Assembly (NCBI GenBank): GCA_902766215.1
Contig: CACXCV010000141.1
Location: 1-18,477, forward strand
Direction of reading: 5' to 3'
From: Oscillospiraceae bacterium
Lineage (GTDB): Bacteria > Bacillota > Clostridia > Oscillospirales > Oscillospiraceae
Length of the DNA stretch: 18,477 bases
The notes beneath the pieces were generated by a model. It was given only the letters and a program-made list of their open reading frames with translations, was not told where the DNA came from and searched no databases. Within the stretch, counting starts at the first letter, position 1; each line of letters opens with the position of its first letter. The position numbers and the translations under genes are program-made. Positions 7,262-14,920 of the stretch are shown one piece after another.

Positions 7262-8302
7262 TTGAAACGAAGAATCTGTGCACTGCTCGCGGCGCTGCTC
7301 CTGCCGGCTGTGCTTTCCGGCTGTTTTCTGCTTCCGGCGGAGGAAGAACTGCCGGTGCTGGCAGTGGTAGATGAGCAGACGGCGGAAACGTACAAGCTCT
7401 CCTATGTCACCCGCGGCGACCTAGAGCAGTGGGTCAGCATCACCTGCCGGTTTCAGTCGCTGCAGCAGGAGCACCTGCGCTTCCAATATGACGGCCGAAC
7501 CGTCGGCAAGGTATATGTCGAGGTGGGTGATGACGTGGTGCCAGGACAGCTGCTGGCCGAGCTGGAAAACGAGCAGCTGGACAGTCGGCTGGAGGCGGCA
7601 CAGAGCGCCATGGAGCAGCTGGCGATGCAGCTGCAGAGCGCCAAGACGAATCTGGCCATTGTCAGCGGCTCCAGTGACCTGAGCGGGCAGACCGAGCAGT
7701 ATCAGGACACGGTGCAGCGCCTGGAGGAGGACTATTACATTGCCTCGCTGCGGGTGAACGAGCTGCGCGCCCAGCGGCAGAAGGAAAGCATCTATGCCGG
7801 TATCGGGGGCACGGTGTCGTATATCCGCAGCTATAACCTGTCTGACCGGGATGCCGACTTTATTATTGTTTCCGACCGGGGCGACGCCTGCTTCTATGCC
7901 GACACGGAGTATTATCAGTCCATGCCGGCGGGGATGGAGGTCACGCTTAACACCGACGAGGGGCCGGTGCAGGCAGTGGTGACGCCGGCGGCCGAGCTGG
8001 GCTTTGACGAGCCGGCGGTGAACGACAAGGGCGTCAGCCGGGTCTATTTTGTGCCGCAGAGCCAGCTGGCCATGATGACCGACTCCAGCAAGGCGCAGCT
8101 GAACCTGCTGCTGGACAGCCGGCGCGATGTGCTGATTGTGCAGGCCAGGGCGGTCTTCTTTGCCGGCGGCCAGGCCTATACATACTATGAAAACGAAAAC
8201 GGAGTCCGCGAGGCCAAGCCAATCGAGGTGGGGCTGAAGGTCTCCGGCAAATATGAGGTGCTCTCCGGCGTAACCGAGGGAGAGGCCCTGGTTGTGGGCT
8301 GA
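7262..8302 (+). CDS. Lipoprotein membrane-fusion-type adaptor 1 (HlyD/MacA-like)
   Basis: A 346-residue extracytoplasmic adaptor from the preferred TTG start; a GTG at 7250 would add four residues. The N-terminus has basic residues, a hydrophobic stretch and a VLSGC lipobox with Cys21 as the predicted lipidated residue. A lipoyl-like half-motif follows (about 75-103, with VGDDVVPGQLLAELE), then a helical hairpin region (about 104-172), a second lipoyl half (about 176-190), beta-barrel-like segments and a C-terminal membrane-proximal domain ending LSGVTEGEALVVG. This is the architecture of MacA/YknX-type adaptors that couple an FtsX-family ABC permease to its extracytoplasmic work. First gene of the operon; the next begins 14 bases later. 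Cargo is unknown. Confidence 0.85.
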   Translation: MKRRICALLAALLLPAVLSGCFLLPAEEELPVLAVVDEQTAETYKLSYVTRGDLEQWVSITCRFQSLQQEHLRFQYDGRTVGKVYVEVGDDVVPGQLLAELENEQLDSRLEAAQSAMEQLAMQLQSAKTNLAIVSGSSDLSGQTEQYQDTVQRLEEDYYIASLRVNELRAQRQKESIYAGIGGTVSYIRSYNLSDRDADFIIVSDRGDACFYADTEYYQSMPAGMEVTLNTDEGPVQAVVTPAAELGFDEPAVNDKGVSRVYFVPQSQLAMMTDSSKAQLNLLLDSRRDVLIVQARAVFFAGGQAYTYYENENGVREAKPIEVGLKVSGKYEVLSGVTEGEALVVG

Positions 8303-8316
8303 AAGGGGTGCAGAAC

Positions 8317-9351
8317 GTGAAACGGACGATTTTTGCGGCGCTGTGCCTGCTGCTTCTGTGCGCCTGCGGCGCGCAGAGCGACGCGCCCGCGCTGATGGAG
8401 CCGGTGACAATCAGCAGCGACATGGCGACGGCAGCCTATGGCAACATCTACGACGGCATGGTGCTGGAGGGAAACATTCTGCCCCAGACGCAGACGCTGT
8501 GCTTTGAGGCCAGCGGCCGGGTGGGCGAGCTGTGCGTGGACCTGGGCGACCGGGTAGAGGCGGGCGCGCCGCTGGTGCGGCTGGACACGCAGATGCTCCA
8601 GTCCCGCCGGGACGCGCTGGCAGACTCGCTGGCCTATGCCAGGCAGATCGACGCCTATAACAACCGGGAGGCAGAGCTGAACCAGCAGCTGCTGGCTCTG
8701 CAATATGGCGCGAACAGCGCCCGCTGCCAGCTGTATGCCAGCGAACAGGCCGAGGCGGCCCGCAGCCGCGCGGCACAGATCAGCGATCTGAGCCGCCAGC
8801 TGGAGGAGGCCGAGCAGAACCTGAGCGTGCAGAGCGTGCTGACCGCGCCCTTTGCCGGCACGGTGGCGGGGCTGAATGTCAGCGTGGGCGACATGGTGTG
8901 GCCGGATGCGGCGGTGGCCGTGGTGACCAACGATGACACCTGCTTTTTGCAGACCGAGTTCCGTGCGGAGGCAGAGATTGCCGCCGCTACCGAGGTCTAT
9001 GCGACGATCGGCGGCGTGCGCTACGAGGTGCGCTATGTCCCCATGGACAGCAGCGAGTATATTGCCAAGACCCTGTCCGGCCAGACGATGTATTCCACCT
9101 TTGAAATCGAGGGCGGTACCGGCGAGCTGGTGGGGCAGTACGCGATCCTGTACCTGATGACGGCGCAGGAGGAGCAGGTGCTCTGCGTGCCGTCCAACGC
9201 AGTGCTGCGGGATGCTGCGGGCTATTATGTCTATGTGGATGAAAACGGCGAAAAGACGCGCCGCGACATTGAAGTGGGTCTGATGACGGCGGCGCAGACA
9301 GAGATCCTGTCCGGCCTGAAGGAAGGAGAGCGCGTGTATGTGGTCAGCTAA
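8317..9351 (+). CDS. Lipoprotein membrane-fusion-type adaptor 2 (HlyD/MacA-like)
   Basis: A 344-residue adaptor starting at GTG 8317, eight bases after AAAGGGG; a GTG at 8308 would lie inside that ribosome binding site. Signal peptide with lipobox LCAC and predicted lipid-bearing Cys17; Cys at the -2 position is unusual. The first lipoyl half is at about 62-93 (SGRVGELCVDLGDRVEAG), followed by a long Glu/Gln/Arg-rich helical region with heptad-like spacing at about 95-170. The second lipoyl half is TAPFAGTVAGLNVSVGD (176-192), then barrel and C-terminal membrane-proximal segments (VPSNAVL, LSGLKEGERVYVV). This is the most canonical of the three adaptors. It overlaps the next gene by 14 bases. 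Confidence 0.88.
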   Translation: MKRTIFAALCLLLLCACGAQSDAPALMEPVTISSDMATAAYGNIYDGMVLEGNILPQTQTLCFEASGRVGELCVDLGDRVEAGAPLVRLDTQMLQSRRDALADSLAYARQIDAYNNREAELNQQLLALQYGANSARCQLYASEQAEAARSRAAQISDLSRQLEEAEQNLSVQSVLTAPFAGTVAGLNVSVGDMVWPDAAVAVVTNDDTCFLQTEFRAEAEIAAATEVYATIGGVRYEVRYVPMDSSEYIAKTLSGQTMYSTFEIEGGTGELVGQYAILYLMTAQEEQVLCVPSNAVLRDAAGYYVYVDENGEKTRRDIEVGLMTAAQTEILSGLKEGERVYVVS

Positions 9352-10411
9352 ACGAGTGACGGCGGCAGCGGCCGCCCTGCTGCTGCTGACCGGCTGCGCG
9401 GCGCAGACCGAACAGGCGGGGCAGACCATCCTGGCCGGGGCGGTGGCAGATAAGGTAAAGTCCTATGAAACCTATGAGGTGCAGCCCGCCGATGTGGTGA
9501 AAAGCGGCTCACTGACGCTCAATGTGGTTTATACCCAGCAGCAGCAGCTGTATGCGCCGGAGGACGGGCTGGAACTGAAGGAGATCCTGGTGGAGCGCAA
9601 AGAGCAGGTGGCGGCGGGCGAGCCGATTGCCACCTTCAGCCGCAGCAGCAGCCAGGCCGATGTGGCCGAGGCAGAGCTGAACCTTGCCCGCGCGCTGGAA
9701 GCCAGACAGGCCCAGATGGATGCCCTGCAGGAGGCGCTGGACGCCGCCTCGGCCGGCGCCGGCAGCAGCGACGGCAACATCCGCCTGGAGCTGGCGCAGA
9801 TCAACTATGACCGGGCGGCCTATACCTGGCAGCAGCAGATCAACGGTCTGGTGCAGATGCTGGAAACGGCCAAGGCGGCCTTTGAAACCGTGACGCTCTG
9901 TGCACCTTACGACTGCATTGTCGACTCGGTTTCCTATCTGTACGACGAGCAGAAGGTGGACACGTCCACGGTGATCGCGGAGATCAGCCGCCTGTCCTCC
10001 ATGGCGCTGACCGGCGAGACAAGCACCAACAACTTCCAATACGGCAACCGGATCGAGGTGGAATACGGCAAAAAGGACAGCCGGAAGACGGCGCCGGGCC
10101 GCGTGGTCAGCACCTCCACCCTGCTGGGGCAGGACGCGCAGAAGGTGTGGGTGGTTCTGGATGAGCCGATGCCGGCCGACGAACTGGTAAAGCCCACCGC
10201 CAAGACGGAGATTCAGCAGCTTCGCGGTGCGCTGACCATTCCGCGCGCGGCGGTCGAGTCGGATAACGGCGCGGCCTATGTGCAGATACTGGTTGACGGC
10301 GTGGCGCACAAGCGCTATATCATCCGCGGCATCAACGTGGGCACGGCCAGCGAGAGTCAGGTTGTTGTGCTGTCCGGCTTGGAGGCCGGCCAGCTGGTCA
10401 TAATCAACTAA
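9338..10411 (+). CDS. Lipoprotein membrane-fusion-type adaptor 3 (HlyD/MacA-like)
   Basis: A 357-residue third adaptor. The ATG follows GGAAGGAG at about eight bases, all within the end of adaptor 2. Signal peptide with lipobox LLTGC, lipid-bearing Cys20. A first lipoyl-like half (about 70-100, EILVERKEQVAAGEPIATF) is followed by a helical hairpin (about 105-182) and a second half (about 184-218) where the usual APxxG is CAPYDC. That places Cys188 and Cys193 outside the cell membrane and replaces the normal turn glycine. C-terminal barrel and membrane-proximal segments follow (LTIPRAAVE, VLSGLEAGQLVII). It is clearly diverged from adaptors 1 and 2 rather than a recent copy. It ends 13 bases before the permease gene. 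Confidence 0.85.
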   Translation: MWSAKRVTAAAAALLLLTGCAAQTEQAGQTILAGAVADKVKSYETYEVQPADVVKSGSLTLNVVYTQQQQLYAPEDGLELKEILVERKEQVAAGEPIATFSRSSSQADVAEAELNLARALEARQAQMDALQEALDAASAGAGSSDGNIRLELAQINYDRAAYTWQQQINGLVQMLETAKAAFETVTLCAPYDCIVDSVSYLYDEQKVDTSTVIAEISRLSSMALTGETSTNNFQYGNRIEVEYGKKDSRKTAPGRVVSTSTLLGQDAQKVWVVLDEPMPADELVKPTAKTEIQQLRGALTIPRAAVESDNGAAYVQILVDGVAHKRYIIRGINVGTASESQVVVLSGLEAGQLVIIN

Positions 10412-10424
10412 AGGGGGCGGCGAC

Positions 10425-13235
10425 TTGTTACGATTTGTATTGCAGAAACTCCGCAACAAAAAGTGGCTGGTGGCCAGCCTGCTCATCGGCAACATCCTGC
10501 TGGTGGCCATTGCGGCGGCCAGCCCCATGTACACCAAGGCAGCGCTGCAGCGGATGCTCACGCGCACCATGAGCGACTATGCGCAGGAGCACAGCCGCTA
10601 TCCCACCACCGCATACATCTACAGCTCGTCGATGTCGGGCCACAAGAACCTGGAAAGCGACGCGGCGCTGGTGGCCGGCCTGAACCAGCGGCTGGGCGTA
10701 AAGCCGATGCTGCTGCTGCAGAACCGGTTTATCAGCAACGTGGAGCTGTATCCCGAACTGACCCGCGTTAACGGCGGCGCGGTGACGGCCCGCGTGGGCA
10801 CGCTGGCCGATATGGAGCAGCACATCCAGATCGTCTCCGGCAGCCTTTACGGCGAGACGACCGACGGCGTGGTTGATGCCATCGTCAGCGAAAAGGCGCT
10901 GGTGGAGCTGGGCATGATGCAGGGCGAAATCTTTACCACCAACACGATTCAGAATGCGGCGGGCGAGCCGCTGCGCATCCGCATTGCAGGCGTGTTCCGC
11001 GCCAGCGAAGCGGACATCGAGCAGGGCAGCCAGTTCTGGTATCGCACGCCGTCGTCCTACAGCGACCAGCTGTTTGTCTCCGAGCAGGCGTTTACCTCGG
11101 ACATTGCGGCCAAAAACCTGCAGGACGAGGAGCGCCGGGTGTGGTATTACATCTTTGACTACAACGACCTGACAGTGGACAACTGCGGCGCGGTTGCTGC
11201 GGCGGCCCAGGCGCTGACAGCTGAGTTCAAAGAAAACTATTACCACTCCTTCAGCGACTATTTTTCCGGGTTGGTGGACGGCTATCAGGTCGAGGCGGCC
11301 AGGGTGGCGGCCACGCTGCGCATTCTGCAGGTGCCGATCTATGTGCTGCTGTTCTCGTTTATCTTCATGGTTTCGCGGCAGATGCTGGAGATCGAATCCG
11401 GCGAGATCTCGGTGATCAAGAGCCGCGGCGCCTCGCGCCGGCAGATCATCGGCATCTATGCCCTGCAGAGCGGCCTGCTGGAGCTGTCCAGCCTGCTGCT
11501 GGGCATCCCGCTGGCCATGCTCATCTGCCAGATCATTGGCTCGGCCAATGCCTTTTTGGAGTTTGTCTCCCGCAGTTCGCTGCGGCTGGAGCTGACCGGC
11601 ACCGTGATGCTCTATGCCCTGGCGGCGGCGGCGGTCAGTATGGCGGCGATGGTAATCCCGGTCTTTGGCTACAGCAGCACGACCGTGGTTTCGCGCAAGC
11701 AGAGCAAAAGCCGCCATGACAAGCCCCTCTGGCAGCGGCTGTATCTGGATGTGATTCTGCTGGCCATCAGCCTTTATGGCCTGTACACCTTCCGGGGGCA
11801 GGAGGCGCAGATCACGGCCAAGGTACAGGCCGGCGCGGGCCTGGATCCGCTGATCTATCTGGCCTCGTCGCTGTTTATCGTGGCATGCGGTCTGCTGGCC
11901 CTGCGGATTATTCCGCTGATTGTGCGCCTGATCTATACCATCGGCAGGCGCTGGTGGAGCCCCTCTCTCTATGCGTCCTATCTGTGGGTGCTGCGCTCCC
12001 GGGGCGGATACATCATGGTGTTCCTGGTTGTGACCATTGCCCTGGGTATTTTTAATGCATCCACGGCCCGCACGGTCAACAACAACGAGATTGACCGCAT
12101 CTGCTATGTGGACGGCGGCGCCGACGTGGTGCTGATGGAGCAGTGGACCGACAACTCTGACGCGGTGGCCGATGATGACACCGGCCGCACCAAGCTGGCC
12201 TATAACGAACCGGACTTTAACAAATATGCGGCGCTGCCCGGCGTGGAGTCCGCCACCAGGGTAATCTGCGACACCGGGGCCTCGGCCTCGCTGGAGGGCG
12301 CGCGCCGCTCGAACAGCGTGACCCTGATGGGCATCCACACCCGCGAGTTCGGCCAGACGGCCGCGCTGAAGGACGGCCTGCTGCCCGAGCATTTTTACAG
12401 CTATCTCAACGCCATCTCGCAGAAGTCCAACGCAGTGCTCGTCTCAGAGAACTTCCGCGAGAAATATGGCTATCAACTGGGCGACAGCCTGAGCTACCGC
12501 GACAGCAACGGCAACTCGGCCCGGGGCGTGATCTATGGCTTTGTGGACTACTGGCCCACCTACAGCGCCACGGCCACGGTGCGCGAGAGCGACGGCACCG
12601 AGCGCGAGACCGACAACCTGCTCATTGTGGCAAACCTGCCCTATCTGCAGGCCCAGTGGGGCGTTACACCCTATCAGGTCTGGCTGCGGATGAAAGACGG
12701 CGACACGGCGCCGGTGTATGAGCTGATCGAGCGGCAGAAGATATCCCTGACCGAGTTCCACGACCAGACTGCCGACCTGATCAGCATGAAGAACGACCCG
12801 GCGATTCAGGGCACCAACGGTATCCTGACGGTGGGCTTTGTGGTGGCGCTGGTGCTGTGCGCGGTAGGATTTTTGATCTACTGGATTCTGGCCATTCAGA
12901 ACCGCGCGCTGCAGTTCGGCATTTTCCGTGCCATGGGTATGAGCATGGGCGAGATTATTCTGATGCTGTTCAACGAGCAGCTCTATGTTTCCGGCATGTC
13001 CATCGCCGTGGGCGTGGGAGCGGGCCTGCTTGGTTCGCGCCTGTATGTGCCGCTGGTGCAGCTGGCCTATGTCAAGGCGGCCACGCCGCTGCCACTGGAG
13101 GTTTCGCTGGGCGGCAGTGATGTGATCCGCCTGTTGATTGCGGTGCTGGTGGTGGTGGCACTGTGTATGTGCATCCTTGGCACGATCATCCGCAAGCTGA
13201 AGATTGCCCAGGCGCTGAAGCTGGGCGAGGACTGA
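10425..13235 (+). CDS. FtsX/MacB-family ABC permease, fused double unit
   Basis: A 936-residue integral membrane protein. The TTG start follows GGGGGCGG at a normal distance. About ten membrane segments are seen: near 13-35, 302-320, 346-372, 391-417, 439-456, 474-506, 527-548, 798-824, 850-880 and 898-922. Two large extracytoplasmic domains lie at about 36-300 and 549-797. Each half repeats the MacB/FtsX plan of one helix, an outer domain and three helices, with two extra helices joining the halves. Cytoplasmic coupling segments are seen after the second helix of each half (ESGEISVIKSRGASRRQI, 324-341, and FGIFRAMGMSMGEI, 831-844). FtsX-type transporters use ATP hydrolysis for mechanical work on the outer face, such as exporting peptides or lipids or driving envelope enzymes. 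It lies between the three adaptors and the two ATPases. The substrate is unknown. Confidence 0.92.
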   Translation: MLRFVLQKLRNKKWLVASLLIGNILLVAIAAASPMYTKAALQRMLTRTMSDYAQEHSRYPTTAYIYSSSMSGHKNLESDAALVAGLNQRLGVKPMLLLQNRFISNVELYPELTRVNGGAVTARVGTLADMEQHIQIVSGSLYGETTDGVVDAIVSEKALVELGMMQGEIFTTNTIQNAAGEPLRIRIAGVFRASEADIEQGSQFWYRTPSSYSDQLFVSEQAFTSDIAAKNLQDEERRVWYYIFDYNDLTVDNCGAVAAAAQALTAEFKENYYHSFSDYFSGLVDGYQVEAARVAATLRILQVPIYVLLFSFIFMVSRQMLEIESGEISVIKSRGASRRQIIGIYALQSGLLELSSLLLGIPLAMLICQIIGSANAFLEFVSRSSLRLELTGTVMLYALAAAAVSMAAMVIPVFGYSSTTVVSRKQSKSRHDKPLWQRLYLDVILLAISLYGLYTFRGQEAQITAKVQAGAGLDPLIYLASSLFIVACGLLALRIIPLIVRLIYTIGRRWWSPSLYASYLWVLRSRGGYIMVFLVVTIALGIFNASTARTVNNNEIDRICYVDGGADVVLMEQWTDNSDAVADDDTGRTKLAYNEPDFNKYAALPGVESATRVICDTGASASLEGARRSNSVTLMGIHTREFGQTAALKDGLLPEHFYSYLNAISQKSNAVLVSENFREKYGYQLGDSLSYRDSNGNSARGVIYGFVDYWPTYSATATVRESDGTERETDNLLIVANLPYLQAQWGVTPYQVWLRMKDGDTAPVYELIERQKISLTEFHDQTADLISMKNDPAIQGTNGILTVGFVVALVLCAVGFLIYWILAIQNRALQFGIFRAMGMSMGEIILMLFNEQLYVSGMSIAVGVGAGLLGSRLYVPLVQLAYVKAATPLPLEVSLGGSDVIRLLIAVLVVVALCMCILGTIIRKLKIAQALKLGED

Positions 13236-13248
13236 GAGGAGGCGCGGT

Positions 13249-13941
13249 ATGCTGAACGTGGAAAACCCCATTCTCGTGGCGCGGGGCATCAAGCGCTGCT
13301 TTCCCATGCCGGGCGGCGAGCCGTTTTATGCCCTGAAGGGCGTGGATATTGCGGCCCCCCGGGGCAGGCTGACCATCCTCAAGGGCAAGTCCGGCTCCGG
13401 CAAGACGACGCTGATGAACATCCTCGGCGCACTGGACCAGCCCACCGAGGGTACCGTAGAATTCGACGGGCGCGAGATCACGTCCATGAGCGAAAAGGAG
13501 CTGACCCGGCTGCGCCGGTTTGAAATCGGCTTTGTGTTTCAGTCGGTGGCGCTGATCCCCATTATGACGGCGCTGGAAAACGTGGAATTTGTGCTGCGGC
13601 TGGGCCGGTATCCCGGCGACCGCCGCGCCCGGGCCATCGAGTGCCTGGAGATGGTGGGCCTGGCCGAGCGCGAGAGCCACATGCCAGCCCAGATGTCCGG
13701 CGGCGAGCAGCAGCGCGTGGCCATTGCCCGCGCCATTGCCCACCAGCCCAAGCTGATTTTTGCCGACGAACCTACCGGCGCGCTGGACACCAACACGGCC
13801 ATCAACGTGGTGAAAATTTTCAAGGAGCTGTGTGCAGCGCAGGGCGTGTCGATTGTCATGACCACCCACGACACGGGCTTTATGGAGATTGGCGACGCGG
13901 TTTACGAGCTGGAAGGCGGTGAAGTCATCAGTGAACACTGA
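13249..13941 (+). CDS. ABC transporter ATPase 1 (LolD/MacB-type)
   Basis: A 230-residue ATP-binding subunit of the MacB/LolD class. Walker A is GKSGSGKT (46-53), Q-loop Gln98, signature MSGGEQQR (149-156), Walker B LIFADEP with catalytic Glu174, D-loop GALD and switch His207. All catalytic positions are intact. AGGAGG sits six bases before the ATG, and the gene starts 13 bases after the permease. It is cytoplasmic and should power the adjacent permease. It overlaps the second ATPase gene by 11 bases, so the two are probably made in equal amounts. Its sequence is clearly different from ATPase 2, which favours a heterodimer over two alternative homodimers (inference). Confidence 0.95.
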   Translation: MLNVENPILVARGIKRCFPMPGGEPFYALKGVDIAAPRGRLTILKGKSGSGKTTLMNILGALDQPTEGTVEFDGREITSMSEKELTRLRRFEIGFVFQSVALIPIMTALENVEFVLRLGRYPGDRRARAIECLEMVGLAERESHMPAQMSGGEQQRVAIARAIAHQPKLIFADEPTGALDTNTAINVVKIFKELCAAQGVSIVMTTHDTGFMEIGDAVYELEGGEVISEH

Positions 13942-14848
13942 ACAGGAGTATATCATCCAGTGCGACAACCTGGTGAAAATCTATAAGACCGACGAGACGG
14001 AGGTCATGGCGCTGCAGGGCCTGGATTTTCAGGTGCGCTATGGCGAGCTGACGGCCATCATCGGCAACTCCGGCAGTGGCAAAAGCACCTTTCTCAACAT
14101 GCTGGGCGGACTGGACACGCCCACGGCCGGTCGGCTGTATGTGGATGGGCTGGATCTGTTCCGCCTGAACGAAAAGGAACTGGTGGCCTATAAGCGCGAC
14201 ACGGTGGGCTTCGTCTGGCAGAACAACGCGCGCAACCTGCTGCCTTATCTGCCCGCCTGGCAGAATGTGCAGATGCCCATGCTCTTCGGCTCGCAGAAGG
14301 AGCAGAAGCGCCGTGCTATGGAGCTGCTGGAAATTGTGGGCATGGCCCACCGGGCCGAAAGCCGCCTGAGCCAGCTCTCCGGCGGCGAGCAGCAGCGCAT
14401 TGCCATCGCCATTGCCCTGGCCAACCGGCCCAAGCTGCTGCTGGCTGACGAGCCCACCGGCTCGGTTGATCCGCAGACGGCGGCATACATTTTTGACGCC
14501 TTCCGCCGACTGAACCGGGAGATGGGCCTGACCATCGTCATTGTGACCCACGACATGAGCGTGGCCAGCAAGGTCGGCCGCGTGGTGCAGATCCGTGACG
14601 GCAAGATCAGCACCGAGCGCGTGATGCGCCAGAACTATCTCGAGCAGCTGAACAACACCGCCGGCTTTGAAACCCTGGGCGCCGCGACGATTATGGACGG
14701 CAGCAGCCACGAAGAGTTTGCCGTGCTTGACCGCAACGACCGCGTGCAGATCCCGCCGGAGATGATCAAAGAGGTGGGCCTGAGCGGCCGCAAGGTGAAA
14801 ATGGCCGTGGAAGACGGGAAAATTGTCATCTCCCAGCCGGAAAGCTGA
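13931..14848 (+). CDS. ABC transporter ATPase 2 with C-terminal AbrB-like extension
   Basis: A 305-residue ATPase. The GTG at 13931 is preferred because AAGGCGGTGA (13913-13922) lies eight bases upstream; a longer frame to 13889 would be buried in ATPase 1. Walker A GNSGSGKS (45-52), Q-loop Gln97, LSGGEQQR (149-156), Walker B LLLADEP with Glu174 and switch His207 are intact. The usual domain ends near residue 230. About 75 residues follow, including 263-303, where LDRNDRVQIPPEMIKEVGL and VEDGKIVIS match the pattern of AbrB/SpoVT/MazE swapped-hairpin domains (D-x-x-x-R-V-x-I-P ... G-x-x-V-x-x-x-V-x-D-x-x-I-x-I). The tail could bind DNA, dimerise or regulate ATPase activity. It is the last gene of the operon, followed by a hairpin. 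Confidence 0.93.
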   Translation: MNTEQEYIIQCDNLVKIYKTDETEVMALQGLDFQVRYGELTAIIGNSGSGKSTFLNMLGGLDTPTAGRLYVDGLDLFRLNEKELVAYKRDTVGFVWQNNARNLLPYLPAWQNVQMPMLFGSQKEQKRRAMELLEIVGMAHRAESRLSQLSGGEQQRIAIAIALANRPKLLLADEPTGSVDPQTAAYIFDAFRRLNREMGLTIVIVTHDMSVASKVGRVVQIRDGKISTERVMRQNYLEQLNNTAGFETLGAATIMDGSSHEEFAVLDRNDRVQIPPEMIKEVGLSGRKVKMAVEDGKIVISQPES

Positions 14849-14863
14849 CCCGGAAGAAAAATC

Positions 14864-14899
14864 ACAGGGCCGCCGCAGGTCAGTCTGCGGCGGCCCTGT
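14864..14899 (-). terminator. Intrinsic terminator, shared by convergent genes
   Basis: A perfect 15-bp GC-rich stem (14864-14878 with 14885-14899) and a six-base loop. Minus-strand transcripts run from the stem into GATTTTTCTT (complement of A at 14857-14861), a good U-tract for ending the hydrolase gene. Plus-strand transcripts meet only TGTATC, yet the stem is strong and is the only candidate end for the ABC operon. Confidence 0.85.
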
Positions 14900-14920
14900 T
14901 GTATCGTCGGCTGTTGGCGG

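Noticed and set aside
8185..10570. Two long minus-strand frames opposite the adaptor genes
   Set aside because: No domain similarity, and both span boundaries of clearly real genes on the other strand.
10428..12392. Long open frame (654 codons) antisense to the permease
   Set aside because: Lies wholly on the opposite strand of a well supported gene, with composition typical of the reverse of GC-rich coding DNA (His/Gln/Arg/Ala-rich) and no recognisable domain.
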